Shown here piece after piece: positions 21,190-27,377 of a stretch of 27,377 bases of DNA. The notes beneath the pieces are model-generated. The model saw only the letters and a list, made by a program, of their open reading frames with translations. It searched no databases and had not been told where the DNA came from. Position 1 is the first letter of the stretch. Every line of letters starts with the position of its first letter. Source of the DNA: a virus; IMG/VR virus record IMGVR_UViG_3300030328_003440, positions 1 through 27,377 of that record, one strand, 5' to 3'. A program made the position numbers and the translations under genes.

Positions 21190-21719
21190 TAAAACGGCAA
21201 TTCCTCTTCATCGTCCTGTGCTTTCTCTTCACCGGCCTCTAGCGGAGTTCCATTGGTAAAAAGATTGTCCGGGTTGTATCGTTCTTTCATTTCGGCCCAT
21301 TGTTTTGCAACATCCGCATCTACAGCCTTTTTAGGGTTTGGAACGACGGTATATTGTGTTTCCAGGTCTTGACCGCTACGAGTTATCGTAATGTCATAAT
21401 CCTGCACTTCGCCCCATTCTTTATTGTCAGAAAGAGCCTTGATCTGACCAAGAATTGTTTTTTGCTTTATCTCTAAGAATTTGACTTCACCATTAATAGC
21501 AATAGTCAAAAACCAAAAGTATTTTGCATCTTCACCAGTTTTTATATCACCTGCTTGTTTTACTCGCACTGGTTTATTTTCATTCTCAGGCCACCATACA
21601 TATCCTGCAATTGGTGTTGTAAGAATGCGCAATCTATTTTCACCCTGCTCTAGCTTTTTCATAAATAAATCGCCTGAACCACTAGCAGGAATATCAATAC
21701 CACTTAAACTGTTGCTCAT
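21189..21719 (-). CDS. Single-stranded DNA-binding protein-like (176 aa)
   Basis: The protein carries a likely OB-type core (LEQGENRLRILTTPIAGYVWW at about 24-44, then aromatic YFWFLTIAI). Its very acidic C-terminus ends DDEEELPF, the typical SSB tip that recruits partner proteins. The GENRLRIL and PIAGYVWW wording is usual in phage SSB-like proteins, and SSB is expected beside a resolvase and RecB-like exonuclease. It would coat single strands during replication and recombination. The stop overlaps the next start by one base. The assignment rests on motif and tail, not on a strict family match. Confidence 0.78.
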   Translation of the reverse strand: MSNSLSGIDIPASGSGDLFMKKLEQGENRLRILTTPIAGYVWWPENENKPVRVKQAGDIKTGEDAKYFWFLTIAINGEVKFLEIKQKTILGQIKALSDNKEWGEVQDYDITITRSGQDLETQYTVVPNPKKAVDADVAKQWAEMKERYNPDNLFTNGTPLEAGEEKAQDDEEELPF

Positions 21720-21946
21720 GTTTTACTCCTTATTTTATTGTTCGTTGTTATTTCATAACCACTTCTTTGTATTAGACCAACAACTTTGCCTAATATTTTT
21801 TGATTAATAATTTCATGTGCTTTAATACCAATAGTTGCATTTTCAGGCACATATGTATCTGTAGTAATTTTGTTGTTTGTAAGTAGTTTGCGCAGCTTTT
21901 GTGCAAACCTTGCTGCGTCTTTTGGTATGTGGATAGTAAAGATCAT
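21716..21946 (-). CDS. Unknown small protein (76 aa), first gene of the early block
   Basis: I use the ATG at 21946 (MIFTIHIPKDAARFAQKL). A frame extension to a TTG at 22003 reads through an inverted-repeat region and is unlikely. The product is basic, with a strand, a helix (AARFAQKLRKLL) and a second alpha/beta half (IKAHEIINQKILGKVVGLI). No family is recognised. There is no good ribosome site: the 8 nt before the ATG are ATCGCCCC, one arm of an inverted repeat whose other arm lies 57 nt upstream. This suggests that its translation is controlled by RNA structure. It overlaps the SSB-like start by 4 nt. Confidence 0.6.
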   Translation of the reverse strand: MIFTIHIPKDAARFAQKLRKLLTNNKITTDTYVPENATIGIKAHEIINQKILGKVVGLIQRSGYEITTNNKIRSKT

Positions 21947-22018
21947 GGGGCGATTCTTTGATTCGATTGAGAGGATAGAACCATACAGCAAAACTGTATA
22001 CAAGAAGGAGATCGCCCC
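21947..22018 (-). promoter_or_regulatory. Inverted repeat over the leader of the early operon
   Basis: On the transcribed minus strand GGGGCGAT (22018-22011) and ATCGCCCC (21954-21947) are exact complements. They enclose a smaller hairpin ATACAG / CTGTAT with a 5-nt loop (21983-21999). The second arm touches the ATG of the 76-aa gene. The element sits 3 nt after the repressor stop, so it may stop or separate repressor and early transcripts, or hide the start region. Confidence 0.5.
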
Positions 22019-22021
22019 AAA

Positions 22022-22228
22022 TTATTCATGCCAAATGATGCTTGTTTCATTAACGTCAAAAACTCTTGCAATATTATCTTTGTGTCTAAATTGGAAGGTT
22101 CTTTCGCCTTTAAGCATCATCGTAAGGAGTGCAGGACTTATGCCTATTAATGCACTGAGTCTTCTCTGTGAAATTTTATTTACAGATAATAACTCGCTGA
22201 ATTTGACTTTAGTATGTGTAGTTTCCAT
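22022..22228 (-). CDS. Small Cro/CI-type (XRE family) repressor
   Basis: This 68-residue DNA-binding protein consists of little more than a helix-turn-helix. Residues about 17-45 (ISQRRLSALIGISPALLTMM with KGER) match the XRE pattern Q-x-x-L-[SA]-x-x-x-[GI]-x-S-x-x-x-[LI]-x-x-x-[LM]-x-G-x-R. The following helix is KDNIARVFDV. There is no C-terminal dimerisation or protease domain, so it resembles Cro or a short repressor. It lies at the end of the early block and diverges from the integrase across a 101-bp gap with two TGTTCACA/TGTGAACA sites. It is the natural candidate to bind these sites; that link is inference. Confidence 0.82.
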   Translation of the reverse strand: METTHTKVKFSELLSVNKISQRRLSALIGISPALLTMMLKGERTFQFRHKDNIARVFDVNETSIIWHE

Positions 22229-22247
22229 AAACGTATAATGAACTTAA

Positions 22248-22256
22248 TGTGAACAC
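22248..22256 (-). promoter_or_regulatory. Candidate operator TGTGAACAC upstream of the repressor gene
   Basis: The minus-strand reading is GTGTTCACA, the same 9-mer as at 14572 and 11465. It lies 20 nt before the repressor ATG at 22228, where a bound repressor could autoregulate. The second site of this gap is 39 bp away. Confidence 0.55.
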
Positions 22257-22278
22257 TTTTATAATTACAAGTTTTATT

Positions 22279-22306
22279 TTGAATTTTGTTCACAAATGTG
22301 TAATAT
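22279..22306 (+). promoter_or_regulatory. Candidate integrase promoter with operator in its spacer
   Basis: TTGAAT (22279-22284), a 16-nt spacer and TAATAT (22301-22306), with TGTG just before the -10, form a plausible sigma-70 promoter. The spacer contains TTGTTCACAA (22286-22295). The start codon of the integrase is 24 nt past the -10, with GAGAGGA between. A bound repressor would block RNA polymerase directly. The 101-bp gap 22229-22329 is otherwise non-coding, also with a TATAAT at 22234. Confidence 0.6.
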
Positions 22307-22329
22307 TAGTCAACATTAGAGAGGATATT

Positions 22330-23445
22330 ATGGCAAGTATGCAACCAAACAAACACCGCAATTTATTTTATGTATCTTATAAACATCCTATCAAGGGAAG
22401 AAAAAAAGATTATTATAATAATAAACAAGATGCTGTGATGGCATTAGCTCATTGGCATAAAATTGAATTGCTTGTGAAAAATGATATGGACTGGCAAAGT
22501 GAGTTACATAAATCTGAAAAGCCAGTGACTATACAAGAAATTATCAATTTGCATAAAAATAATGTATTGGCTAATAAAAATAATATAAAAACAATTCGTA
22601 CTTATAATGCTATGTATAATAGTTTGCTACGCGTCTTTCCTGGTGACACTATTGCACAAAACATCAGAACAATGACACGTGAGATAGATGGCTTAGAAGT
22701 AACAGGATGGGAGATATATAAAAGGCACGAAGAAGTAATACGTGGACGCAGTCGCAATGGTATTGATAGCTATATGAATGATATAATGATCATGTTTAAT
22801 TGGGCCTATGACCAGGAATACATATCTAAACCAATAATGAAAAAAAGTGATAGATATAAGCTAGATGAAAAACCAGCAGTACAATTTAAAACATGGACAA
22901 CTAGTGAGATACGAGATTTATTCCAGCATGATGGCTTAGACCAGTATCAGCGTGATTTGATTGCTCTTTATGTTATTACCGGTTTACGTGCTAATGAATT
23001 AATTGGTAGAAATGCAAATCAACCATATAAAGAGTTACATTGGGAACATATTAACTTTGAAGAAAAAACAATGCAAATTCAGCAAAAATCAAAACAGCGC
23101 ATTAGAGAAACTGTTGAGATACATGATGATGTGGTTGCTATACTTTATAAATGGCATAAGCGCGGCTATGCCAGGCCACTAGACTATTCATATGAGACTC
23201 TAAATCGCAAAATACGTGAGATTAGTACCATAACAGGCATAGAGTTTACCTGCCATGACTTACGTAGAATGAAGTCACAAATAGCGCGTAAAGAATATCA
23301 TAATGTAAATGATGCTGCAAAAGCAATTGGTGATAGGTCAACGCAAGTAATTGTCAATCATTATGCTGGTGAAACAATAGAAGAGCAGCGCTATCGCAAT
23401 AAAGGTATTGTGAATAAACTATATCAAATTGTTGGTCAAAGTTAA
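22330..23445 (+). CDS. int: Tyrosine-family site-specific integrase
   Basis: I start at ATG 22330 because GAGAGGA stands right before it; the longer ATG at 22249 would read through the operator and promoter. The 371-residue protein has an N-terminal DNA-binding portion that includes an AP2-like arm-binding part (about 1-55). The core domain and the C-terminal catalytic domain follow: Arg220 in VITGLRANEL, a Lys near 253 (QQKSKQ), H309-x-x-R312 in CHDLRR, and Tyr345 in NHYAGE. The usual Gly-His position before the Tyr is Asp (GDRST), an atypical residue. It would recombine attP with a host attB. Its stop overlaps the stop of a tail gene by 4 bp. Confidence 0.92.
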   Translation: MASMQPNKHRNLFYVSYKHPIKGRKKDYYNNKQDAVMALAHWHKIELLVKNDMDWQSELHKSEKPVTIQEIINLHKNNVLANKNNIKTIRTYNAMYNSLLRVFPGDTIAQNIRTMTREIDGLEVTGWEIYKRHEEVIRGRSRNGIDSYMNDIMIMFNWAYDQEYISKPIMKKSDRYKLDEKPAVQFKTWTTSEIRDLFQHDGLDQYQRDLIALYVITGLRANELIGRNANQPYKELHWEHINFEEKTMQIQQKSKQRIRETVEIHDDVVAILYKWHKRGYARPLDYSYETLNRKIREISTITGIEFTCHDLRRMKSQIARKEYHNVNDAAKAIGDRSTQVIVNHYAGETIEEQRYRNKGIVNKLYQIVGQS

Positions 23446-24200
23446 GAGATTAATTCTCTCATTACCATTTGACATGACCATATGTCTGGTGCTACCATTT
23501 TAAATGTTAACGGTCTCATTAATCGCACCCAATGAAATGGTCCAGTAGTGCCATCCTCGCTATAGATAAAAGGTTTGCGGTCTGTAACCGTATTAGAAAA
23601 ACTTAGCATTGTTGTTTTATTTGCAGAAGTCATATGATCAAAACTAACAGTTAAGATTTTATAGCTATTATGCTTTTCAATGTAATATCTATTTGCACCA
23701 TAAGCTTTTACTTGCTCTGATCCAAATTTATGTTCTGTAATAATAGTAGCACTTGGCTCAAGTGGTAAAGCTAGTTTTGAACCAATTAAAGCCTCAGATA
23801 GTCCTGCTACAGTACCATGTGCTTTAATAAGCCAATATTGAAATGGTGCTGGTAAGGTAAATTCAGATACATTCCAACCTGCACTAAAATCAGCAGTAAT
23901 AGTTAATGTAGCTGCTGCTGCACCACTACTAGAATTATCATAATGCAATGCAATAGTTTCAGTCATTGCAGATGTAAAGTACAATGCTACAAAATTATTT
24001 GTCACCCCAGTAGAGAATGTAAATTGAACTGCGTCCTCATTGGCCACATTTGTCATTGCGTTGTCAATGCCCTCATCTGAAATATATTCCGGGTTTGTAA
24101 TAGAACTACTAGCAGCAAATACATTACTACTATTGATCGTACCTGCTGCAACGCTAGCATCATAAAAACCATTTTTATCATAGTAAATTGTAGCTGCCAT
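23442..24200 (-). CDS. Tail-associated protein (252 aa), discoidin-like, paralogue of the next gene
   Basis: Residues about 55-95 (EDAVQFTF, then FVALYFTSAM and IALHYDNSS) form a carbohydrate-binding or discoidin-like beta-sandwich pattern. A strand region GWNV...YWLIKAHGTV...LALPLEP follows, and the C-terminal part has VRLMRPLTFKMVAPDIWS. The paralogue encoded upstream shares all these blocks in order. The C-terminal wording is like distal tail or baseplate proteins. The gene lies at the far end of the tail module, its stop overlapping the integrase stop. It may be a host-binding or hub-associated tail protein, which is inferred. Confidence 0.75.
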   Translation of the reverse strand: MAATIYYDKNGFYDASVAAGTINSSNVFAASSSITNPEYISDEGIDNAMTNVANEDAVQFTFSTGVTNNFVALYFTSAMTETIALHYDNSSSGAAAATLTITADFSAGWNVSEFTLPAPFQYWLIKAHGTVAGLSEALIGSKLALPLEPSATIITEHKFGSEQVKAYGANRYYIEKHNSYKILTVSFDHMTSANKTTMLSFSNTVTDRKPFIYSEDGTTGPFHWVRLMRPLTFKMVAPDIWSCQMVMRELIS

Positions 24201-24202
24201 TG

Positions 24203-24991
24203 TTAACCTTCTTCTCGCAATGTTATATTAGTAGAATACGTATTGGTCGCAACCTGGTTAAATGTTAACGGTTTTGCAAGTCTAACAGTATGATATGTAC
24301 TTTCATCATAATATACAAAAGTATATAAATTGCTATAGTCAGACTGTAAAGATTCTAAGCTTGTTTTGTCGGATTCCGTTATAATTGGCAATTGCAATGT
24401 CCATTTGCGCAATTCTGTGTCTATTTTGTTAGAAAACTCTGTATTGTTATATGTACTACTAACAAAAGAATTATATGGCTTTTCTATCGTAATACCAGCT
24501 CCATCTACAGGCAATTCTAACGCAGAACCAAAAAATATTTCTGTAATACCATCTACCGTTCCTGATGCAGCTTCCACAATCCAATATCTTTTAGATTGTT
24601 CATTAAATGTTCTAATATTCCAACCAACTGCATAATTGTCAGTAAAAGCATTAAATTCTGTAGTATTGCCAGTTGCAGCGTCATCATAATGTATCCTAAT
24701 ACTATCTGTTTCAGCAGCATTAAAATATAATGCTACAAAATCAATTGTTTTAGCACTACCAAAATCAAATTGCAATGCATCATTTTCAGGAAAATCAGTT
24801 CCTGATTGTGTACCAGTGCCAAATGAACTTATTGCATTGGTAAAATTTCTATCAATAGCTCGACTTTCATTTGTAATGCTTGTAGCATCAGAAAAGGCAA
24901 ATACCTCTGTTTCTGTGTTTTCTACCACTAAACCATCGTTAAGAGTAGCGCTACGTGTACTTACATTATCAAATAATAACTTATGTGCCAT
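24203..24991 (-). CDS. Tail-associated protein (262 aa), discoidin-like, paralogue of the 252-aa protein
   Basis: This protein shares the same block order as its neighbour: NDALQFDFGS, IDFVALYFNAAETDSIRIHY, GWNIRTF, YWIVEAASGTVDGI, and near the end TVRLAKPLTFNQVA then LREEG. The N-terminal 55 residues differ. The two genes are separated by 2 nt and clearly arose by tandem duplication. The start at 24991 overlaps the stop of the hub-like gene by one base. The domain is predicted beta-rich with no transmembrane or signal segment. A role as baseplate or tail-tip component is inferred from the tail operon. Confidence 0.77.
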   Translation of the reverse strand: MAHKLLFDNVSTRSATLNDGLVVENTETEVFAFSDATSITNESRAIDRNFTNAISSFGTGTQSGTDFPENDALQFDFGSAKTIDFVALYFNAAETDSIRIHYDDAATGNTTEFNAFTDNYAVGWNIRTFNEQSKRYWIVEAASGTVDGITEIFFGSALELPVDGAGITIEKPYNSFVSSTYNNTEFSNKIDTELRKWTLQLPIITESDKTSLESLQSDYSNLYTFVYYDESTYHTVRLAKPLTFNQVATNTYSTNITLREEG

Positions 24992-27099
24992 TACGCTTTA
25001 TACACTTCCATTGCTTTAATCTTTAAAGAGTTAACTGTCCTAGTTGTTTCAGTAATACGAAATTGATAGTCAGTATATGCCGCACTACTATCACGCAATC
25101 TAAAATCTGCTGGTGGATCGCTAAAAGTAATGACATCCCCAATTTCTAATGTCCATTTAGCTGGGTCTAATATCTCGCATTGCGCAGTCATGCGCTGGTA
25201 TTTAAAAAGATTAATTAAATTGACCGGCCCTCTTGTTTCATTAACCCAATCTAAATTAAATGTTGCCACACCGTCATTATCGCCAAAATCATAAGTGCCT
25301 TTTGTTGTTGTGTCTTGGGTAGTCGATCCAGTTAAATACGTTCCTTTTGCAGGATGCTTATCATAATTATATGTCACTTTCCAAAGCATTTGCGATAATG
25401 GTATTGTGCCAAATACAGGATTACGGTACATAGCAGTGGTTAATACAGCTTCTATTCCAGGATCAGATGATTTATCACCAGCATCTTCGAGTAAATAATA
25501 CACTTTACCATCACTAGGTCGTACATACGATATAAATCCTGCTTCTTTTTGCAATTTATTTAATGCGTCCTGTACAGTCATATTAGGATCGTCAATAGTG
25601 CATCGCACTAAACCATTAGCATTAAATTCACCCTCAACTGCTGCTTGAGTTGTACTATCAATATTACTTGCCCCAGGACCAAAGTTTACTAATATATTTT
25701 CATGCACTTCAGTTGGTCCATGATCAGATGGATTGGTATATCCATCTAAAGTTGTACCATCAGCGCCAATATATAGTACATCAGGCATTTCTTGGTTTTT
25801 AGCTTTACCATTATTGGTGTCAATGGGTATGTATGTTGTAAATTCTAAATACATCTCTGTTATTTCTAATACTTCCGTACCGCTTGTTGACCGCTGATAA
25901 AAACCAAAAATAACACCATTAAGATTAACACCCATATCCCAAACTGATGTGACATCCTTACTAAAAGTCAAAATAGTACCGTCCGCTAAATTAGCCGCTC
26001 CACTTGAAGATGAAAATCCATTACCAGTTGTGACGGCAGCATCTAAAATAGTATCGCCATCACCTGCTTTAATCCAACATGACACTAATGCTCCTTGTGT
26101 ACTTTCACCCTTGATACATGCCCTCACTGATTTAATAGTGCCTAGCAATGTGCCTGACATTTCACCAAATGCACCAACATAAGGCGTGCTACCTGACACG
26201 GCACTAACACTAACAACGCTACTAGTTTCATCTAATGCATTAGTAATATTCGCTATAGTTGCACTAATACTGCTTGGATCATCTGCTGCTCCGGCTACTG
26301 TGTTAGGATACAACTTTACTGAATGTCTAAAATAATCATTATCCGAACCTGGATTGTCAGAATTATTTACTCGTATATTATTTGTGCCAAATTTATCAAG
26401 TGTGCCTGATTGTGCTTCTTCTATTGGCACAAATTTATCAATACCATCAACATAAAGATGTGGCCTGCCACCTTGTGCATTAATACCCTCATTATAGTAT
26501 AAATAATCTCTATCATGTGTAATAAACTTTACTGGTCGCAGTTTTTTACTTTCGCAAAGTCCAGTGCTAGATTCTGTAGAAGTGTTTTCTGTAAAATCAC
26601 CATAGCTTAATGGTAAAAACTCTTTTGTTCCTGGCATATTATATCCAGTGGCACTTCCCACTTGTTCTGTTAATATCTTATTATATCTCCAGGATGCATA
26701 ATCTTCACAGTTTACCGCAATTTCTTTATCTGTTAATTTACTAATGCCAACAACGCGACCTGTAAATACCTTTAAGCATTCACCAATAGCAGATGTTGTG
26801 CCATTGGTTGCAAAATAAATAGTAACTGCTTTGTTGGTTCTTTGCGCAAAAGTAGCATCATAGCCGTTATTTGCTATGCGTATAGTGATATTATTTGTGC
26901 GACTTGTTCTATTTCTTAAATCAATACTAGAAGTAATTCCAGGAGCATTTAACAGCCTACCATCATATGCCTGCGAGTCTACTGTTACATCTCTAGTAGA
27001 TAAATATATAGTTGAACTGCCACCAATCTGCACCAATGGGAATATATCATTGTTACGCTTGAGAGAGTTTGTAAAGTTTGCATGAAAAGATAATGCCAT
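24991..27099 (-). CDS. Large tail hub / baseplate-like protein (702 aa)
   Basis: This long tail protein begins MALSFHANFTNSLKRNNDIF with a strand-rich domain that includes RIANNGYDATFAQR and VFTGRVVGI (about 75-120), a pattern common to tail hub proteins (FTG-x-V). The middle part (about 280-420) is Ser/Thr/Gly-rich. The last 220 residues contain TVQDALNKLQKEAGFISYVRPSDGKVYYLLED, here given only by position at about 510-540, and at the end LEIGDVITFSD with RITETTRTVNSLKIKAMEVY. Such proteins connect tail tube and fibre. It lies just downstream of the tape measure, as hub genes usually do. No lysozyme domain was seen. Confidence 0.75.
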   Translation of the reverse strand: MALSFHANFTNSLKRNNDIFPLVQIGGSSTIYLSTRDVTVDSQAYDGRLLNAPGITSSIDLRNRTSRTNNITIRIANNGYDATFAQRTNKAVTIYFATNGTTSAIGECLKVFTGRVVGISKLTDKEIAVNCEDYASWRYNKILTEQVGSATGYNMPGTKEFLPLSYGDFTENTSTESSTGLCESKKLRPVKFITHDRDYLYYNEGINAQGGRPHLYVDGIDKFVPIEEAQSGTLDKFGTNNIRVNNSDNPGSDNDYFRHSVKLYPNTVAGAADDPSSISATIANITNALDETSSVVSVSAVSGSTPYVGAFGEMSGTLLGTIKSVRACIKGESTQGALVSCWIKAGDGDTILDAAVTTGNGFSSSSGAANLADGTILTFSKDVTSVWDMGVNLNGVIFGFYQRSTSGTEVLEITEMYLEFTTYIPIDTNNGKAKNQEMPDVLYIGADGTTLDGYTNPSDHGPTEVHENILVNFGPGASNIDSTTQAAVEGEFNANGLVRCTIDDPNMTVQDALNKLQKEAGFISYVRPSDGKVYYLLEDAGDKSSDPGIEAVLTTAMYRNPVFGTIPLSQMLWKVTYNYDKHPAKGTYLTGSTTQDTTTKGTYDFGDNDGVATFNLDWVNETRGPVNLINLFKYQRMTAQCEILDPAKWTLEIGDVITFSDPPADFRLRDSSAAYTDYQFRITETTRTVNSLKIKAMEVYKA

Positions 27100-27102
27100 A
27101 GT

Positions 27103-27377
27103 TTATGCGTTAGCTTCACGCCTTAATTCTTCTTTTATAGCAGGTAATACTTTTGTTCTAACATGATCTTCATCACCAACCATATCTCCTGCAATGTTAA
27201 TTGTCACGCCACCACTAGGCTGACCAGTTTGATTCATTTGCGCTAGGTTTTGCAATCCAATGTTGCTAACCGCACTTCGTTGCATGATAAATTCTCCTGC
27301 TTGTGCCATAATAGGTACATTGTCTTGCCCTTGGACCATACCGCCAGTAGCAAAGCGTTGTATGCCGTTATTTTGTA
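27103..27377 (-). CDS. Tail tape measure protein, C-terminus only
   Basis: The frame continues to the right edge without a start; the ATG at 27339 is internal, because the codons before it (QRFATGG) are the usual lead-in. The visible 91 residues show the typical C-terminal signature of tape measure proteins: FATGGMVQGQDNVPIMAQAGEFIM, then a helix with S-A-V-x-x-I-G-L-x-N-L, a GVTINIAGDMV strand, and HVRTKVLPAIKEELRREA. The protein sets tail length and is ejected with DNA. It therefore shows that this phage has a long tail. The gene is incomplete here by its whole N-terminal and central part. Confidence 0.88.
   Translation of the reverse strand, partial: QNNGIQRFATGGMVQGQDNVPIMAQAGEFIMQRSAVSNIGLQNLAQMNQTGQPSGGVTINIAGDMVGDEDHVRTKVLPAIKEELRREANA

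Noticed and set aside
21947-22003. N-terminal extension of the 76-aa early protein to a TTG at 22003
   Set aside because: The extension runs through an inverted repeat and hairpin and has no ribosome site; the ATG at 21946 gives a natural start.
22002-22011. Plus-strand AAGAAGGAG ribosome-like word after the repressor
   Set aside because: The only plus-strand frame behind it is a short ORF antisense to the repressor with no protein character; it is probably chance.
22249-22329. Longer integrase start at 22249
   Set aside because: The extra 27 residues would cover operator and promoter sequence, and the ATG at 22330 has a GAGAGGA ribosome site.
1-27377. tRNA genes or an attachment site next to a tRNA
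   Set aside because: No TPC-loop plus acceptor pattern was found by eye on either strand; a tRNA search program would settle it.

Overview
The window is a stretch of an AT-rich, densely packed tailed-phage genome, most likely a temperate siphovirus or its prophage. The evidence is a complete head-packaging module (small and large terminase, portal, Mu-F-like protein, gpG-like tail completion protein, scaffold, HK97-type capsid), the C-terminus of a tail tape measure protein, a long tail hub-like protein, a tyrosine integrase and a small Cro/CI-type repressor. No sheath, tRNA, lysis gene or CRISPR array was seen. The host cannot be named. The style of the proteins (poly-repeat fibre, many tiny overlapping ORFs, low GC) resembles uncultured aquatic or marine phages, which is an impression and not proof.

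Layout, left to right. 1-11437 is all on the minus strand and is the late module, transcribed leftward: sigma-like regulator, TerS, TerL, portal, MuF, gpG, scaffold, capsid, a 51-aa basic protein, two paralogous small proteins, and a giant repetitive fibre (at least 1541 aa) that runs off the left edge. 11438-11753 is a divergent control region. 11754-13939 is a plus-strand cassette of seven tightly overlapping genes, led by a cysteine-rich protein of an unknown-function family, with different codon use, and closed by four tandem intrinsic terminators. 14243-22228 is the minus-strand early/replication module: repressor, SSB-like protein, Hjc-like resolvase, several small proteins, two more PD-(D/E)XK nucleases, a SEC-C protein apparently split between frames, a zinc-ribbon protein, a C5 cytosine methyltransferase, a RecB-like nuclease and a primase-helicase. 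22330-23445 is the plus-strand integrase. 23442-27377 returns to minus-strand tail genes.

The most informative regulatory signal is a short dyad, TGTTCACA (or its complement TGTGAACA). I found it exactly six times and only at control points: two in the repressor/integrase gap (one inside the spacer of a good -35/-10 pair), two in the gap between the late module and the plus-strand cassette, one on the start codon of the 94-aa gene, and one in the loop of a 20-bp hairpin beside the primase-helicase gene. It is the best candidate operator of the phage repressor. It would link integrase, early, late and cassette promoters into one regulon.

Other points worth a look are the operator-loop hairpin with 9-bp iteron-like repeats at 14521-14615, the apparent -1 frameshift into a SEC-C motif near 18844, the hierarchical repeats of the giant fibre, and the compositionally distinct plus-strand cassette.
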